Assembly: GCA_949361645.1 (NCBI GenBank)
Contig: OX442425.1
Span: 1,976,171-2,040,170 of the forward strand
Direction: 5' to 3'
DNA: 64,000 bases
DNA from: Spongilla lacustris
Lineage: Eukaryota; Porifera; Demospongiae; Spongillida; Spongillidae
Below the pieces are notes generated by a model. The model made no database searches. It saw only the letters and a program-made list of their open reading frames with translations, and had not been told where the DNA came from. Numbering within the stretch: position 1 is the first letter of the stretch; each line of letters begins with the position of its first letter. The position numbers were made by a program, and so were the translations under genes. This document shows positions 16,120-27,077 of the stretch, one piece after another.

Positions 16120-17559
16120 ATTAATATTTTGCAGACCGAATGAACATGCATATTGATAATTAATTTTATGTAGATATTAATAAACATTCGATGAATATCT
16201 CCACTCACTCCTCACCCCCTACTTCAAAGATAGGAGGCCACTCACATCTAATAGCTTCCGCTCCTCCTTTCTATCCCTGCCGGGTGGAGCAATGTGGCTA
16301 CAATCCATAGCAGGCCTTCCCATGCATGACACCATTCAGAACCTCGGAAGAGGGCAAAGCAAAGCATATCGGACATACATATTGGTGCAAATGTTCGCAC
16401 AAACCACACACACTGTGTGCAATTTGGGGGCCGTTTGGTCCTGATGCCAGCAAGCATTAGTCTTGATGCCATAACAGGGGAAGGGGGTGGTCACTGTAGC
16501 GTGCTTTGGGCCTTTTGCAGAGGCTTTGGCCTAGTAGTAGCAATGTGGAATAGCGCTCAATTTAAAAACAACATAGACATGCTCAACTGGATCGGATAGG
16601 TAGCGCTTGAACAAATTCTGGTAATGTCCTATCGTGTTAGCGTAGAAACAAGCAATAAAACTCTTTTTGATCTCGTCTCCGGACCTAAACGCCTAATTTT
16701 GGCCATACGTAATGTAATTTTACGTGTTGATTGACGTCACGCGAGTCTGCGTTACAAACGTCACTACGATAAGTTACTATAAATATGCACCACGTGAGAC
16801 AAGTACACCGCCCTCTTTCCTCCAGTTGTTCGTTCCCGTCCGATCTCGTACCCAGATATAAATTAACTACACTGATCTATGTAAGTCCTCGAACGAGGTG
16901 AATAACTGTAAGTGAGTTTTGTACAAGAACTAAGCTAACTACCAACACAGTATTCATTGTGGCCTCCTATTCGTACCAAATGACATTTAAAATCGTATCT
17001 AAAGCGGCTCTTAATTGTCTAGAAAAAAAGTTTCCCCAGCAACGCTTCGTAACCGAAAACATCAAACCGCGTCACTTTGAACACATACAGGTCCGTGTCC
17101 ATGATAGATATAAGGCAGACAACAACGCCAAATGTATTGGCGATGGTTGAACTGTATAAAAAATATGCTTTTCCAGACAATTGGGGCGTTCCGACTAATT
17201 TTTAGAGTTCGACCAAAAAACATTCGAATTTCACGGACGCGGTGTTAAACAATGGGGGAAGGGGTACACGTAGTCTGAGGACCAGAAAGTCAGGTATCAG
17301 GTTTTCAGACTATAAGAAGGCATATACATGCATCGCATTCCAAGACTTGCTTTTAATCTTTGTTTGAACACACTCCGGTTATATCTAATTACACAGCGTT
17401 ACGGATTGGGCAGTTGTTTACTAGTGCAGCCATCCGCTGCAGACAGGTGTCAGTACAGGTGTCTCCCATGCTAAGTTAAGTATTATTGCATTAGATGGGA
17501 GGGCGCGCCGATCTTCATTGCATGTATGTATACAAGAGTGTGTTCAGTATGTTTGCATA
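16120..17559. other. Gene-poor stretch
   Basis: No convincing gene. At 16700-16870 a CpG-rich segment with a TATA-like word (CTATAAATATGC, 16779-16790) and GACGTCACG (16733-16741, CRE-like) could be a promoter or an LTR. It is followed by a 63-codon ORF (16959-17150) of unfamiliar sequence. I found no paired LTR. Confidence 0.3.
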
Positions 17560-17968
17560 GTTGCCAACCGTCCCGGAACGTCCGGGGTAGTCCCGGATTT
17601 CGTACCGCTGTCCCGGAATTCTATAACGCGGGTCCGTTCTAGTTGGGCGTGTCCCGACTAGACTGTTCCGCTCAGCCACACACCCAATTCCTTAGGCCAC
17701 TCCCCTGCGATGAAGTCTCCATTAGTGCTTGCATTGCGGTGGTTTCCCTAGCTCGGGTTAATGTTTTATTGCGCAGCACCGCCCTCGCATCTGGAGCGAG
17801 GGCGGGGCTGCGCGAGACCTGTACAATATTATTCGACATATTGTTGCTCAGTATTACACTGACAAATTTGTCATTTTATGCTACACCACGGCGGGCGAAA
17901 TGATGTGAATAAAAGTGGGTGTGGTACGGGGTGTGGCTTCCGGTCCCGGAATTAAAAAAGTTGGCAAC
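17560..17968. mobile_element. 409-bp MITE with GTTGCCAAC termini, TA target
   Basis: Starts GTTGCCAACCGTCCCGG and ends GTCCCGGAATT...GTTGGCAAC. The 9-bp terminal inverted repeats are perfect, CCGGGAC blocks follow in both arms, and TA flanks each end (17558-17559, 17969-17970), as for Tc1/mariner-type MITEs. It ends 63 bp before the start codon of the gene at 18032, so it probably supplies the promoter or 5' leader sequence there. Confidence 0.7.
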
Positions 17969-18031
17969 TATATGTTTGCTGAGTCCCGGCCTTTAATCCC
18001 GTATAGCATCACAGCGTGGGATATAGATAAC

Positions 18032-21000
18032 ATGGCCGAAAAGGCTGACGCAGCTGTAGTAAATAACTTGGATGCCGATGTGAGCGGTCAAACTCTGAAA
18101 AGGTACCATGAGAAGAGGTGTAAAAAGTTATTTCGTACCGCTGCGGTTGTCACGATGCTCCTTCTTGTGTGGGCACTGGTAATTGTGTCAGTTGCATCGC
18201 CCTTCTACCATCATCGTTCCGAGGTACGAGTTATAATTATCAAATGCATGTGCGTAGGCGCGTGGTCCTATTGTTAACAACTCACGCCGAATCTTCAATT
18301 GTGTATAAATGAACCCCTAGCAGTTAAGTAATTGGTATTGTTGTCTACGAGCTGGTGAAATAAGTCTTTAATGGTTAATGAATATTGATGTTAATAAATG
18401 TAGGGTGGGTGGTTAGTTAAATGCTGCAAACTGTATTTAATTAACTGCTTCCGTTTGGAAGTTATTCAAAATTGAAGGAATCTATTAATAAATCCGACAA
18501 GTCGATATTAAAGGAAATGCTGGACACCTCTAAAATGGTATGTTTTTAAATCGGAAATTAGAATTCGTTCTGATTTTAGTTAATTGATTATAAAATTGCC
18601 CGCATGAACGCGTTATTGGCAGCAATTATCGGTGGTTAATTTTCAAACGATTTTCCTTGATTAAGGAACACCCTGCATATTATATACGTAATAGCTGTAA
18701 TTAATGTAGTATTGAAGATAGTGATTCCGAGTCATTCTTGTAATTCACAGGATAACGACTCTGATGAAGAAATGAATGGCTCTGCAATTTCACACACCTT
18801 AGCAGGTTAATTCGAATAAACGGATTTTTTTTTACCATTCCCTATACGGACTATGTATACATTTGACCATGCAGTAATGAATGAAGCTACTGCAGTGATA
18901 TCAAATCGAAGCGCGTTAAATTGCAGTGAAGCGTTTTTTCTCAGTAATGGAACCTGCTTTCCAAGATGCGACAAGTGGAAGCAGTATTCGGACGACGTTT
19001 CTACAGCAGCTGACGTGGTGGTAATAGGAACTTCAGCCGTGCGAGTTATGCTCGGAACCATCGCACTTGTGGCTTCATGCGTCAACTGGAGACAGATGTA
19101 ATTCTATATTTACATATGCATGTATACCATGCATGCATGCACACATATAACTGCATTTGTATACATTTTATTCCAGGTTTGCCTTTCCAGCTATTCTTAT
19201 TGTTCACCTCAATGTACCCGTTGTGGGCACAGGTAAGCTATACATGTACATACTCTTTATGCTAAGTGATCGGTGTATCTTTTTATTCATGCAGGAGTGC
19301 TTACTTTAATTTCCGTCTCGGATCGCAATGGTTTGTTTTGCAGTTCTCTGAACCTGATTGATGCTGTTAGAGAACCAACGACCTTCTGCTCCGTCTCTGG
19401 TGAGGTCCACTAGCGAAGTTGTATAATATTCATCTAATAGACTTAGACTATAATTAAGCTGCTCCGCCTGCTCGTAATATTTTTTCATTATATACATGTA
19501 TAATATAATATCACGCACACCTGTCCAGAATATACATGTATAGTGTCCACAATAGAACGCTAAATAGCGAAATGATACCCCCGGTATACAATGCGTTATT
19601 AATATTCGATTGCCGTTAATAATTGAAAAGATCAAATCAAATAGCTTGTAATTAATAATAGATAATAGTTTGATATATTAATTCTATTCACGTTTTACTA
19701 GTTATTATTCAGAATAAAAAATGAACACAAAACGTTGAGTTGAATTGCATAATTTAAGTACAAATCAAATGTCAACCCAAGTTGTTGAGCGCTGTCCGGC
19801 CATAAACCCCGCCGCTATGCCTTAGCTCAGGGCACGTGACCCCGTCCTACCATATCACGCCAACTGTACCGGCGGAGTCATATCATAAAAATGATATGGA
19901 GGGTTGTGCTTTCTCCGTCACAGAGGTATAGTTGATTGAATGTGGTGCAGCAGCTTGCCACTTGCGCATGCGCGGAGACTGACTGAATGGGGTGCAGCAG
20001 ACGAATGCGCAGAGGTATACTGACTGAAGCAGCATCTGCCACTGGCGTGCCCCAGGCGCCCCACCCATTGTTGCGCACCCTTTTGGGTTAACTCCGTTTA
20101 ACTGCGGACTAATGAATCAAGATCAGTTATAGAGTAATAGTGCGATCATGGCATTCATTTAATCAGTAATGGACTAATGAATCAGTTATAGAGTAATAGT
20201 ATGAATGAGTAGACTTATTGATAACATATGTATTCACACCCTGTCGAAAAAAATTCCACACAACAATTTTCCAAAATGCTGTAAATACAAAAAAAATTCC
20301 ACCAATAAACTCCGCGGTTTCTACCACGTTTCCGATTGACGGTCTCCCTTTTTAACCGTTAGTTAGCTTTACACATGTTTTGAAGCGTAGGCCTTCGTCA
20401 TGCATTAAGTTACTAAAACTTGCCAACCAACAAAGGAGATGTAACACTTGGTACATGGGGACAACTTCACAGTGAAATATGACCGGTATAGCAACCCGCA
20501 TTTGGTGTCCATAAATCCTGGCATTCTATGCTGGCAATTACAAAACTGCCTAAAAATGCCGTAATTCCAGTAGAATGTTTTCGACAGGCCTATCGCACGG
20601 CCACGATAACATAAATGATTTTAATCATGGGCCATCGGCCCTAGCGTATAATCATGCGCCATCGGCCCTAGCGTACAAATAAATAATATTATCTCACACG
20701 GTATTTTTCTGTGTTCTTGCTCACAGCAATGATATACTATTACCTCGTCCTTCACAACTGCTTTTGCTGGATTTGTCACGTCGCTACACTTTTCTGGCAA
20801 ATCAAATTTCCCTTTCACGCAAGAAGGTACAAAAATAACGGGACAAACAAGTTCCTCTACATAGCAGTGCTGGTTCCCGCGCTCGTGCTGCCAACCGTCC
20901 CGGCTATTGCTGGTTATGCCACCGGAGGGTTTGTGGTTCGCCAGTTTCCTCCCACGCTGTGCGCTACAAAGAACGGGCGTGTGCTGTACTACACCGTAGT

Positions 21001-21543
21001 CCTTCCGATGAGTGCGATCACTGCAATCGGCGCCTCCTTGCTGGTCCTCATTATTGATGAACTTATTAAGGTATATTAATTAAATGATGCATGGCTCCAT
21101 ACCATGTATGTACATGCAATGCTTGTATATCATTCTATATTTCCATGCAGCGCCGAGGTATTAAAAAGCAGCTGCAGGATTCCAAGAACAGAGAGAACAT
21201 TGGCATAACAGCAGATAAAAAGCTTGTATTCGTCCTCTGTTATTTCGTAACTTTCTGCTCGTTATATTTGGCGACAAGCAATGTGAATTCAAACTACACA
21301 ACCCAATTTGCCTCTCTTGCTGAAAAGTATTTTGCTTGTGAGGCAAATGGTTATGACATCAACGGTACCTGCACATCTGTAAAAATGGCATACGAAGCAC
21401 TGACGTACCCGGAGATCTCAATGGCATTTTTTATACTTTTTGGAGCATTTCCAGCGGTGACTCTTATATTTATTGTGCGTTTGAATAAATCGAAACGTAC
21501 TTTTAATACTTCGATCAGCAAAAAACAATCAACGTTTCTATAA
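18032..21543 (+). CDS. Multi-exon seven-helix membrane protein (receptor-like), family not identified
   Basis: Proposed exons: 18032-18223, about 18462-18537, 18751-18805, 18875-19097, 19177-19232, 20727-21070 and 21151-21543 (stop). Phases agree at all junctions from 18537 onward; the join of exon 1 to exon 2 is unresolved. The product has an N-terminal hydrophobic anchor (FRTAAVVTMLLLVWALVIVS), a short acidic extracellular segment and a Cys-rich part (NCSEAF, GTCFPRCDKW). Seven hydrophobic segments follow, beginning VVVIGTSAVRVML, FAFPAILIVHLNV, AMIYYYLVLHNCF, KFLYIAVLVPALV, VLYYTVVLPMSAI, KLVFVLCYFVTFC and MAFFILFGAFPAV, then a basic tail. The layout recalls Frizzled/GPCR-like receptors, but no diagnostic motif lets me name the family. 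The start ATG (MAEKADAA) was chosen because the longer ORF runs back into the MITE. Confidence 0.75.
19233..20726. other. 1.5-kb intron holding a MITE and tandem duplications
   Basis: Sixth intron of the seven-helix gene. It contains a repeated ACTAATGAATCA...AGTTATAGAGTAATAG segment (about 20108 and 20172), the MITE at 20240-20587, and a duplicated GCCATCGGCCCTAGCGTA (20632 and 20660). No ORF of interest. Confidence 0.6.
20240..20587. mobile_element. 348-bp MITE with CCTGTCGAAAA termini
   Basis: CCTGTCGAAAA at the left and its exact reverse complement TTTTCGACAGG at the right, inside an intron. No coding capacity. The target duplication is not clear, so the superfamily is unassigned. Confidence 0.6.
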
Positions 21544-21645
21544 ATCCATGCAGTGTATAATGATAGCTATGTGCATGTTACATGTATTTTAATTTTTTCT
21601 ATAAATCCATGCAGTGTACAATGATAGCTATGTGCATGTTGCATA
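21535..21645 (+). repeat. Direct duplication in the 3' UTR of the seven-helix gene
   Basis: A ~60-bp segment (TCTATAAATCCATGCAGTGT...GCTATGTGCATGTT) occurs twice in tandem, starting just at the stop codon. The copies differ at a few bases. Confidence 0.75.
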
Positions 21646-22837
21646 TTTTTTTTCTGGTTTGAATAAATTGGATTCAAAGTTAGAAACTATTAATAGTAGA
21701 AACAGGTTTTTAATGTTGGGTCATAGAACAATTTTGCAAACACATTCCCGCTGCATTACGTGGGTGATTTTAACAAATGATGAGGTATCACAATCTGCAA
21801 CTATTCAGTATACAGAGAGATGACTTTATCCAAATATGGCGTAGCTTGCACATTTCCAGGTTAGAAAAAGAATGCTACAGGTGGGACAACTCAAGAGTGT
21901 TCCTAAACGTGTCCGCCTCGGTAAACACGGAACGATACTGCTGGCTCTAAATTATTTGATACACATATACTGTGTGAAGCTCGAAGAAAGTGCCAAAACC
22001 ATTGGAAATAATTTACAATGTTCCGTTTTTAAGTTGTCATTGGTTATTGATTTTCGTAATTCCGCGGTAAAACCCCGCGTAAAGTAGATGTTGCGGAACA
22101 AGCTGTATTAAATCTCCAATGAAGCTGATGGCACAACGAAAACAAAAGGTACATACATACATGACTGCTCTATTTGTGCAACGAATTTTGAAGCAGGATG
22201 ACTTGAGGTCAGTGAAGTATTGTGAATGATAACCCCTCTACCTAAAGGTTATTCGCTTTCTTAATCGAAGAGACTTTCATGTAAAAAAAATGAAGTTCCA
22301 TTGTGTGGAAGGATGTGAAAACAACTGCATGTCATAAATCGCCAAAAGATTGTGCATTTCTAGTAGTTAGTAAGATATATGACATTGAAAATTAGGCAGC
22401 ATTGTTTTTAAACGTCTCTCTCGCACTACCGAAGTAGTCCCGCTCGCCCGACGCAGGCTGTCCTGCCACGAGGGCCTGCGCAGATGGGTCGAGCGACCCT
22501 CAAATTAGGGCGCGCGCGAGGCATGCGTGGTGCGATCGCGCGCGAATTCGTATCTTTACGCAAATAACAATGACATGACTGGAATGTAGTAAGCTGCAGT
22601 ATTTTTTTGCATCATCCATCATTCTCACCGGTTCTGCAGTCGTCATCAGAATCCAGTAACTCATATGCACTACACTATATCTATAGATACCAACAAATGA
22701 TGGCTGCAGACCATCACGTAACAAATCTTCCTCAGCACGTTTCTCCTTCATCCATTCTGAACGTCTCGTAAATGTAACACATTCTTCGCTGCTCCGCTTC
22801 ATTCTCATGCAGAAATGACCGGCAACGATGTACCCGC
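21646..22837. other. Gene-poor stretch
   Basis: No recognisable gene. A CpG-rich segment at about 22420-22550 (CGCGCGAGGCATGCG) contrasts with the AT-rich flanks. Small ORFs have unfamiliar sequence. Confidence 0.35.
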
Positions 22838-22975
22838 ATGCATTATCATCAGATTGTGCTACCACACGGTGTATATGAGCTCCGCAATGCAAAAGGAAAG
22901 ACTACTCGTGCTACTGGAAGCCACTTGAAGATCTACAAGTCAAGTGATGCACAGTGTATTGGAGAAAATGAAGGA
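22838..22975 (+). pseudogene. Possible integrase C-terminal fragment of a transposon
   Basis: The frame reads LPHGVYELRNAKGKTTRATG then HLKIYKSS, which resembles the small C-terminal beta-barrel after retroviral-type integrase cores ('G.Y.L....G........LK.Y'). It ends just before the truncated murB copy and is on the opposite strand from the Ginger-like element downstream, so it belongs to another insertion. The identification rests on a short stretch only. Confidence 0.35.
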
Positions 22976-23058
22976 TGCATAAACTGTATAACGCGGGTAG
23001 TTTTTTTTAAAAATCCGGTGTAATAGGATTACGTGTCCGCCGTATAGGCTGTCCGGCC

Positions 23059-23192
23059 GGACAATGTATCCTAGGATACATTGTCCGCCGGACTCCCTAT
23101 CCTAGGATACGCTGTCCCCCTACGGACAATCCTTCCTATAGGATTATCGGTCCGCTTTAGGATTACCTGTCCCCCCCCCCCCCCCCCCCCCT
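23059..23192. repeat. Left subterminal palindromes and C run of the Ginger-like element
   Basis: A perfect 28-bp palindrome (23059-23086) is centred on CCTAGG: one half is GGACAATGTATCCT. Further copies of GGACA..TCCTA..GGATA..TGTCC words follow, then a run of about 20 C. The right end (25219-25320) mirrors this with a ~40-base G run and GGACAATGTATCC...GATACATTGTCC. Related CCTAGG-centred palindromes next to C runs occur at 48075-48250 and 57412-57500. Confidence 0.8.
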
Positions 23193-23546
23193 CCCCCCGA
23201 CACAGGCAATGTATGCATACAAGCGCCATGTGCATGCACATGTGGACTCCTGTATATAAACAGTTTCTGTGCAAATACCAAACACTGCAGCATGTTGCCC
23301 AAGGCATATACAAGTGAGCATATACAAAGGACGCATATATGATTATCCGTGTCCATTAATTTAAACAGCGACCAGTTCTTTTCGGGTTGTTCCTTTTTTA
23401 CAAGACTTGCAGTACCAAACAAACATCCTTTCAGTCCATGCCCTGCGAGGTATAGCTTTTTCACATGTTTGGTGTATCCATTCTTTGCATTGGGAACACT
23501 GGATCATTTTTCCCTTTCTCAGGCATACGACAGTGAAATTTTGTCT

Positions 23547-24116
23547 TCAACATATGAGACCTACAGTACTAGGAAATGGGCTCATTTTGCTCTCTTGAAA
23601 ACACTTTACCAATTGAGCTCCCATTTTCATACTGCTAGCATGCTGAATAGTACAGACATCATCACCATTGCATATGCTGGTTGCATATGCAATGGCAAGG
23701 AGGCCACAATCTGACATATTCTTCTGCTTCATTAATCTGGCAGTTATGCAGTGCTCACCACTGCACAATAGAGCACATATCTGATATTTGGTGACGTCTG
23801 TAAGTGTTTCATATAAACTGTCGTAGACATTTATACAACGAGCTGGTTGTGGCAGTCCAACTGTAGAAATTGTTACCCAGTGATTGTTTCCATTAAACAG
23901 AATTTGGATGAGCTCACTCAGTACGCATGATGTCAAATGATAATTTACAACCAAGTGTAGTGTTTTGAAACCCTTCGTTTTGTATTGGTTTTTGAGCAAA
24001 CTTTGTGCAACGTTGATTATTTCATCATTCAGCCATCCACTCTCTGCCACAATCGTGTTGTGATGACTCCTGTAAAGCTGTATTCCTGCAATCTTCATTG
24101 AACCACTTGTCTTCAT
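23547..24116 (-). CDS. Ulp1-like (C48) cysteine protease domain of the Ginger-like element
   Basis: A 189-codon open frame. It has the C48 signature GWLNDEIIN (27-35), catalytic His in NNHW (His79), Asp in NVYDS (Asp99), the oxyanion Gln region and nucleophile Cys in MSDCG (Cys137). This is the SUMO/Ubl-protease fold; in transposons the role is unproven. The frame is open although the neighbouring integrase is full of stops. It may be the 3' exon of a larger transposon polyprotein. The first Met may not be the real start. Confidence 0.8.
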   Translation of the reverse strand: MKTSGSMKIAGIQLYRSHHNTIVAESGWLNDEIINVAQSLLKNQYKTKGFKTLHLVVNYHLTSCVLSELIQILFNGNNHWVTISTVGLPQPARCINVYDSLYETLTDVTKYQICALLCSGEHCITARLMKQKNMSDCGLLAIAYATSICNGDDVCTIQHASSMKMGAQLVKCFQESKMSPFPSTVGLIC

Positions 24117-24499
24117 GACCTTGATTGATCTTCTAAGTCAGAGCACGTTCTTCATCTGAAACATTTTCAATCTCTTCACCAGTTCCTGCATGGAAAAAAG
24201 TTAAGTAATGTACAAACACTTGATTTGTGTTTATTATAACAATCTACAATGACATTGCTGAGTACCAGATGCAACAAGACATGGCACAAACAGGAATCAC
24301 ATACCATTTGGAGACATTTTAATATCAAGTACCCATTGGCACAGTGTGTCTAAGTCTGATGAAGTCATCAGGAAGAATATTTCATCCATTATTACAATAT
24401 GCTTGATAGAAGTGATTTTGCTGACTGTTAACCAGTAGGTCAAAAGTGGTACATTTAATTAATTAATCAGAAGGTCATAAATATTGCCAAGCTTCTGTA

Positions 24500-25070
24500 A
24501 GAGACCCTGAACAAAACTCTTACTTGTTTCCCTTTCGTGTTTGTTTTAGTGGACCAACAATGTCAATTCCAATTTGTTACCATACTTCTGCCTTCACTGC
24601 AATAGGATGACTGAAGCACGGAAGAAGCTTTGATGGTTTTGGGATTGCCTTTTTGGCAGCTCTCCGGCACAGCCGTGTCACAGGTCCGACCGTACAAATT
24701 CTTTTATGTCTTAGGTCATATCGCGCCAGTAGAATCGCTAACAAATCTTATGCAGGGTCTTATCGCGACCAAAGTGACCGCCACCTAGCTGCACCGCCTG
24801 CACGTATAAAAGAAGAACATATGAGTACATATGGTTACATGTAACAAACTAACCAAATCTTTTCGTCGTGACACGATCGCATGACCTTTAGCTGATTATC
24901 CTTGTCCACTGTCCACTGCTTTCCTTCTTTTCGCAAGTCTTCTTCTGATAATTCTCTTTTCATCCTTTGTTGCTTCTTCCTGATACACGCCTTCGCGTAA
25001 GTACTTATAAATGTCGTTGTACAACAGCGCCTCCTTTGTAATATTCTTGTCCTCACTAACGCTCATCTTT
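24500..25070 (-). pseudogene. Integrase region of the Ginger-like element, degenerate
   Basis: Read on the minus strand from about 25067: SVSEDKNITKEALLYNDIYK, a basic stretch, then an interrupted zinc-binding segment (HFGRDKTLHKI then FYWRDM, about 24720-24780) and the first strand of an integrase core around the first catalytic Asp (GIDIVGPL, about 24550). Stops and frame changes break it several times, and I do not see the second Asp and the Glu. A KRBA2/Ginger-type integrase is the best match from family knowledge. Confidence 0.6.
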
Positions 25071-25215
25071 GACTCTTTGACACGACGGCACGTGTTTGAA
25101 CGGAAGTGATCCGTAGTATACGGAGTCACCAGTCGGCTAGTTATTGTAATCTGAACTGCTGGGCCTATGGAGAACTTTGGATCAAAGACACAAATGTATA
25201 TGCATGTATCCATGG

Positions 25216-25252
<37 letters not shown>

Positions 25253-25634
25253 AGTCTATCCTAAGGGGGGACAATGTATCCTGAGATACATTGTCCGTAG
25301 GTGGACAAGCTATCCGGGGGGACAGACTATTCTGTTACTCCGGTCGTGACGCATAAAAAAATTCGAGTCAATCCGTAAGCGCTTCGCCGATGTCAAGGGC
25401 AACGCGCGACCCGATGGCCAGATGAAATTAGAGGCATGGTGGTTGATCGCCCAAGCAGGTTGGAAAGGTCGGCGCAAAGGCCCCGTCGGCGTGTACGACA
25501 AGCACGCGTTAGTGCTGGTGAATTATGGAGGGGCAATGTGCGCGCAGCTCTTATCTTTTGCGAAGGATGTGTCCGCTAGTGTGCAGGAACGCTACGGCGT
25601 GACGCTTGAAATGGAGCCTGTCGTATTGCCCTAG

Positions 25635-25850
25635 ACCTTTGCCTCTTCGGTGGTAGTGGTCACAGCCCAATCACGGACATATTGCATGCTTTTTTTTTTT
25701 CTTTCAAATTGAAGTTTAATTTGTCAGTCGGATTTTTTCATGAAACTGGCACAAAGCGTACTTTAACTAAAGTCAAGACACATGTTTAGTTTTGTACCGC
25801 GAATAACTTATTCATTGACGAATTATGGTATTACGTAATACCGTGCAAAA
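25635..25850 (+). repeat. 3' flank of murB copy 2, matching 15005-15197
   Basis: Same sequence as the flank of the first murB copy, with small indels (extra CATGC..T run, extra ACTAAAGTCAAGACAC). It runs into the assembly gap, so the extent of the duplication on this side cannot be seen. Confidence 0.85.
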
Positions 25851-26050
25851 NNNNNNNNNNNNNNNNNNNNNNNNNNNNNNNNNNNNNNNNNNNNNNNNNN
25901 NNNNNNNNNNNNNNNNNNNNNNNNNNNNNNNNNNNNNNNNNNNNNNNNNNNNNNNNNNNNNNNNNNNNNNNNNNNNNNNNNNNNNNNNNNNNNNNNNNNN
26001 NNNNNNNNNNNNNNNNNNNNNNNNNNNNNNNNNNNNNNNNNNNNNNNNNN
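25851..26050. other. Assembly gap (200 N)
   Basis: Exactly 200 Ns, a nominal gap size. The flanks are the murB 3' flank and an AG microsatellite; the order across the gap depends on scaffolding. Confidence 0.99.

Positions 26051-26086
<36 letters not shown>
26051..26086. repeat. (AG)n microsatellite at the gap edge
   Basis: About 18 AG dinucleotides directly after the N run; it probably caused the assembly break. Confidence 0.95.
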
Positions 26087-26092
<6 letters not shown>

Positions 26093-27068
26093 GGTCGAGG
26101 TTACAGCACTAAAGTCATCCCCGCACCGTGGTTCCCTTCTTTAACTTCCCTTCACTGGAGTATTGGCGATATCTAAATGCAAAGGAAAAAAATAAAATAA
26201 AAAAATAAACCGCACCTGGATACAGGTTCGGCAGTTATTGGTTGCGCTACTATTACCTGAGGCTCACGCAAGATGGGGTAGCTAAAGTCTGACACAGTGT
26301 CGGAGTCGGAGCTAGCGATGGATGTGCTTTAAATATTATTAAGGCGGACGTTTTAACTTTTAAAGCCAACTTACATGCAGGTTCGTGGCGGTGTCGAACA
26401 AGTCTCCGGTGCGTCGCCAGAGAAAGAGCACGTGTTCTCAAACCCTTTGGCAGTATTACATGTAGCATTCTGTATTAAAATATTGCATGAATAGGGACGA
26501 GTGATTTTCCTTTCCTCGTCCCCGATTCATCCTCTATAAGAAAGTAGTCTGGGTACCCGACTGATCGGTCGCAATTACAGGACTTTGGGGACAATCAGTA
26601 ATTAATTGTGCATCCAGTAATGAGCCAAGGAAAAGTATGCATGGAAAGCAATTAAACTGTTGAGACATTCAGTTTCATCAGGAAACGTCCCGCAAGAAGG
26701 TACCTTCATATACCGTGATTTTCGTCTACAATGTTAAATTACAGCAAAAAGTACACACTTACAAGAAAAGGTTATAAACGTCCAGCCTGGATTTTTAGGC
26801 GGGTTTAACTGACCCATCCTAGTAATAGCGTAAAAACCATCCTGGGATGGAACGTCCAGGGTGGGAATAGTGTAAAATCCATCAGTGTCACAGCATGTCA
26901 TCAGTCGCGCTTATCACATTAAGACAGAATTTGGTTTTCATACATGTATAATGGAATCAATACTCTGTTAGGAGAATTAAATAGTAATTAGATTTCTTTG
27001 GAGAATTGTGTAATCCAATCAAGCTTACATATATAGAGCCACATAAATACGCCCTTTTTGAGGCGGGT
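26087..27068. other. Gene-poor stretch
   Basis: No recognisable gene. The CATCCTGGGATGGAACGTCCAG-type words at 26770-26860 are short partial repeats (CGTCCAGCCTGG, CGTCCAGGGTGG). Nothing else stands out. Confidence 0.35.
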
Positions 27069-27077
27069 ATATACCCG

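Larger units (their letters stand above)
23020..25338 (-). mobile_element. Ginger-like DNA transposon with integrase relic and Ulp1 protease
   Basis: Boundaries are set by the interrupted murB sequence: TCCGGT at 23014-23019 and at 25339-25344 (6-bp duplication; 5 bp is possible if the terminus begins with T). Ends are GTAATAGGATT and the inverse of GTAACAGAATAG. Subterminal regions hold GGACA...TGTCC palindromes and long C or G runs. The minus strand encodes, in order, an N-terminal segment (KDEKRIIRRRLAKRRK), a zinc-binding H2C2-type region (HFGRDKTLHKI, FYWRDM), the start of an integrase core (IGIDIVGPLKQTRKGNK) and then a Ulp1-like domain. Ginger elements are known to pair a gypsy-like integrase with accessory domains including Ulp1. 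The integrase has stops and appears dead. Confidence 0.82.
22989..25634 (+). pseudogene. murB: Second murB copy, 5'-truncated and split by a transposon
   Basis: Only the last ~320 bp of murB remain: 22989-23019 (from the codons for the NAGSFFKNP region) and 25339-25634 (to the TAG stop). Between them sits a 2319-bp element flanked by TCCGGT duplications. Compared with the intact copy there are two extra bases in homopolymers (T run at about 23001, A run at about 25354), so the frame is lost even without the transposon. The rest differs at only a few sites, several synonymous. The enzyme core, including the FAD motif, is missing. It cannot encode MurB. Confidence 0.92.

Noticed and set aside
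16700..17150. An LTR with promoter and start of a retrotransposon
   Set aside because: TATA-like and CRE-like words are present, but there is no second LTR, primer-binding site or recognisable gag.
25823..26112. ORFs across 25.8-26.1 kb
   Set aside because: They are frames through the N gap.
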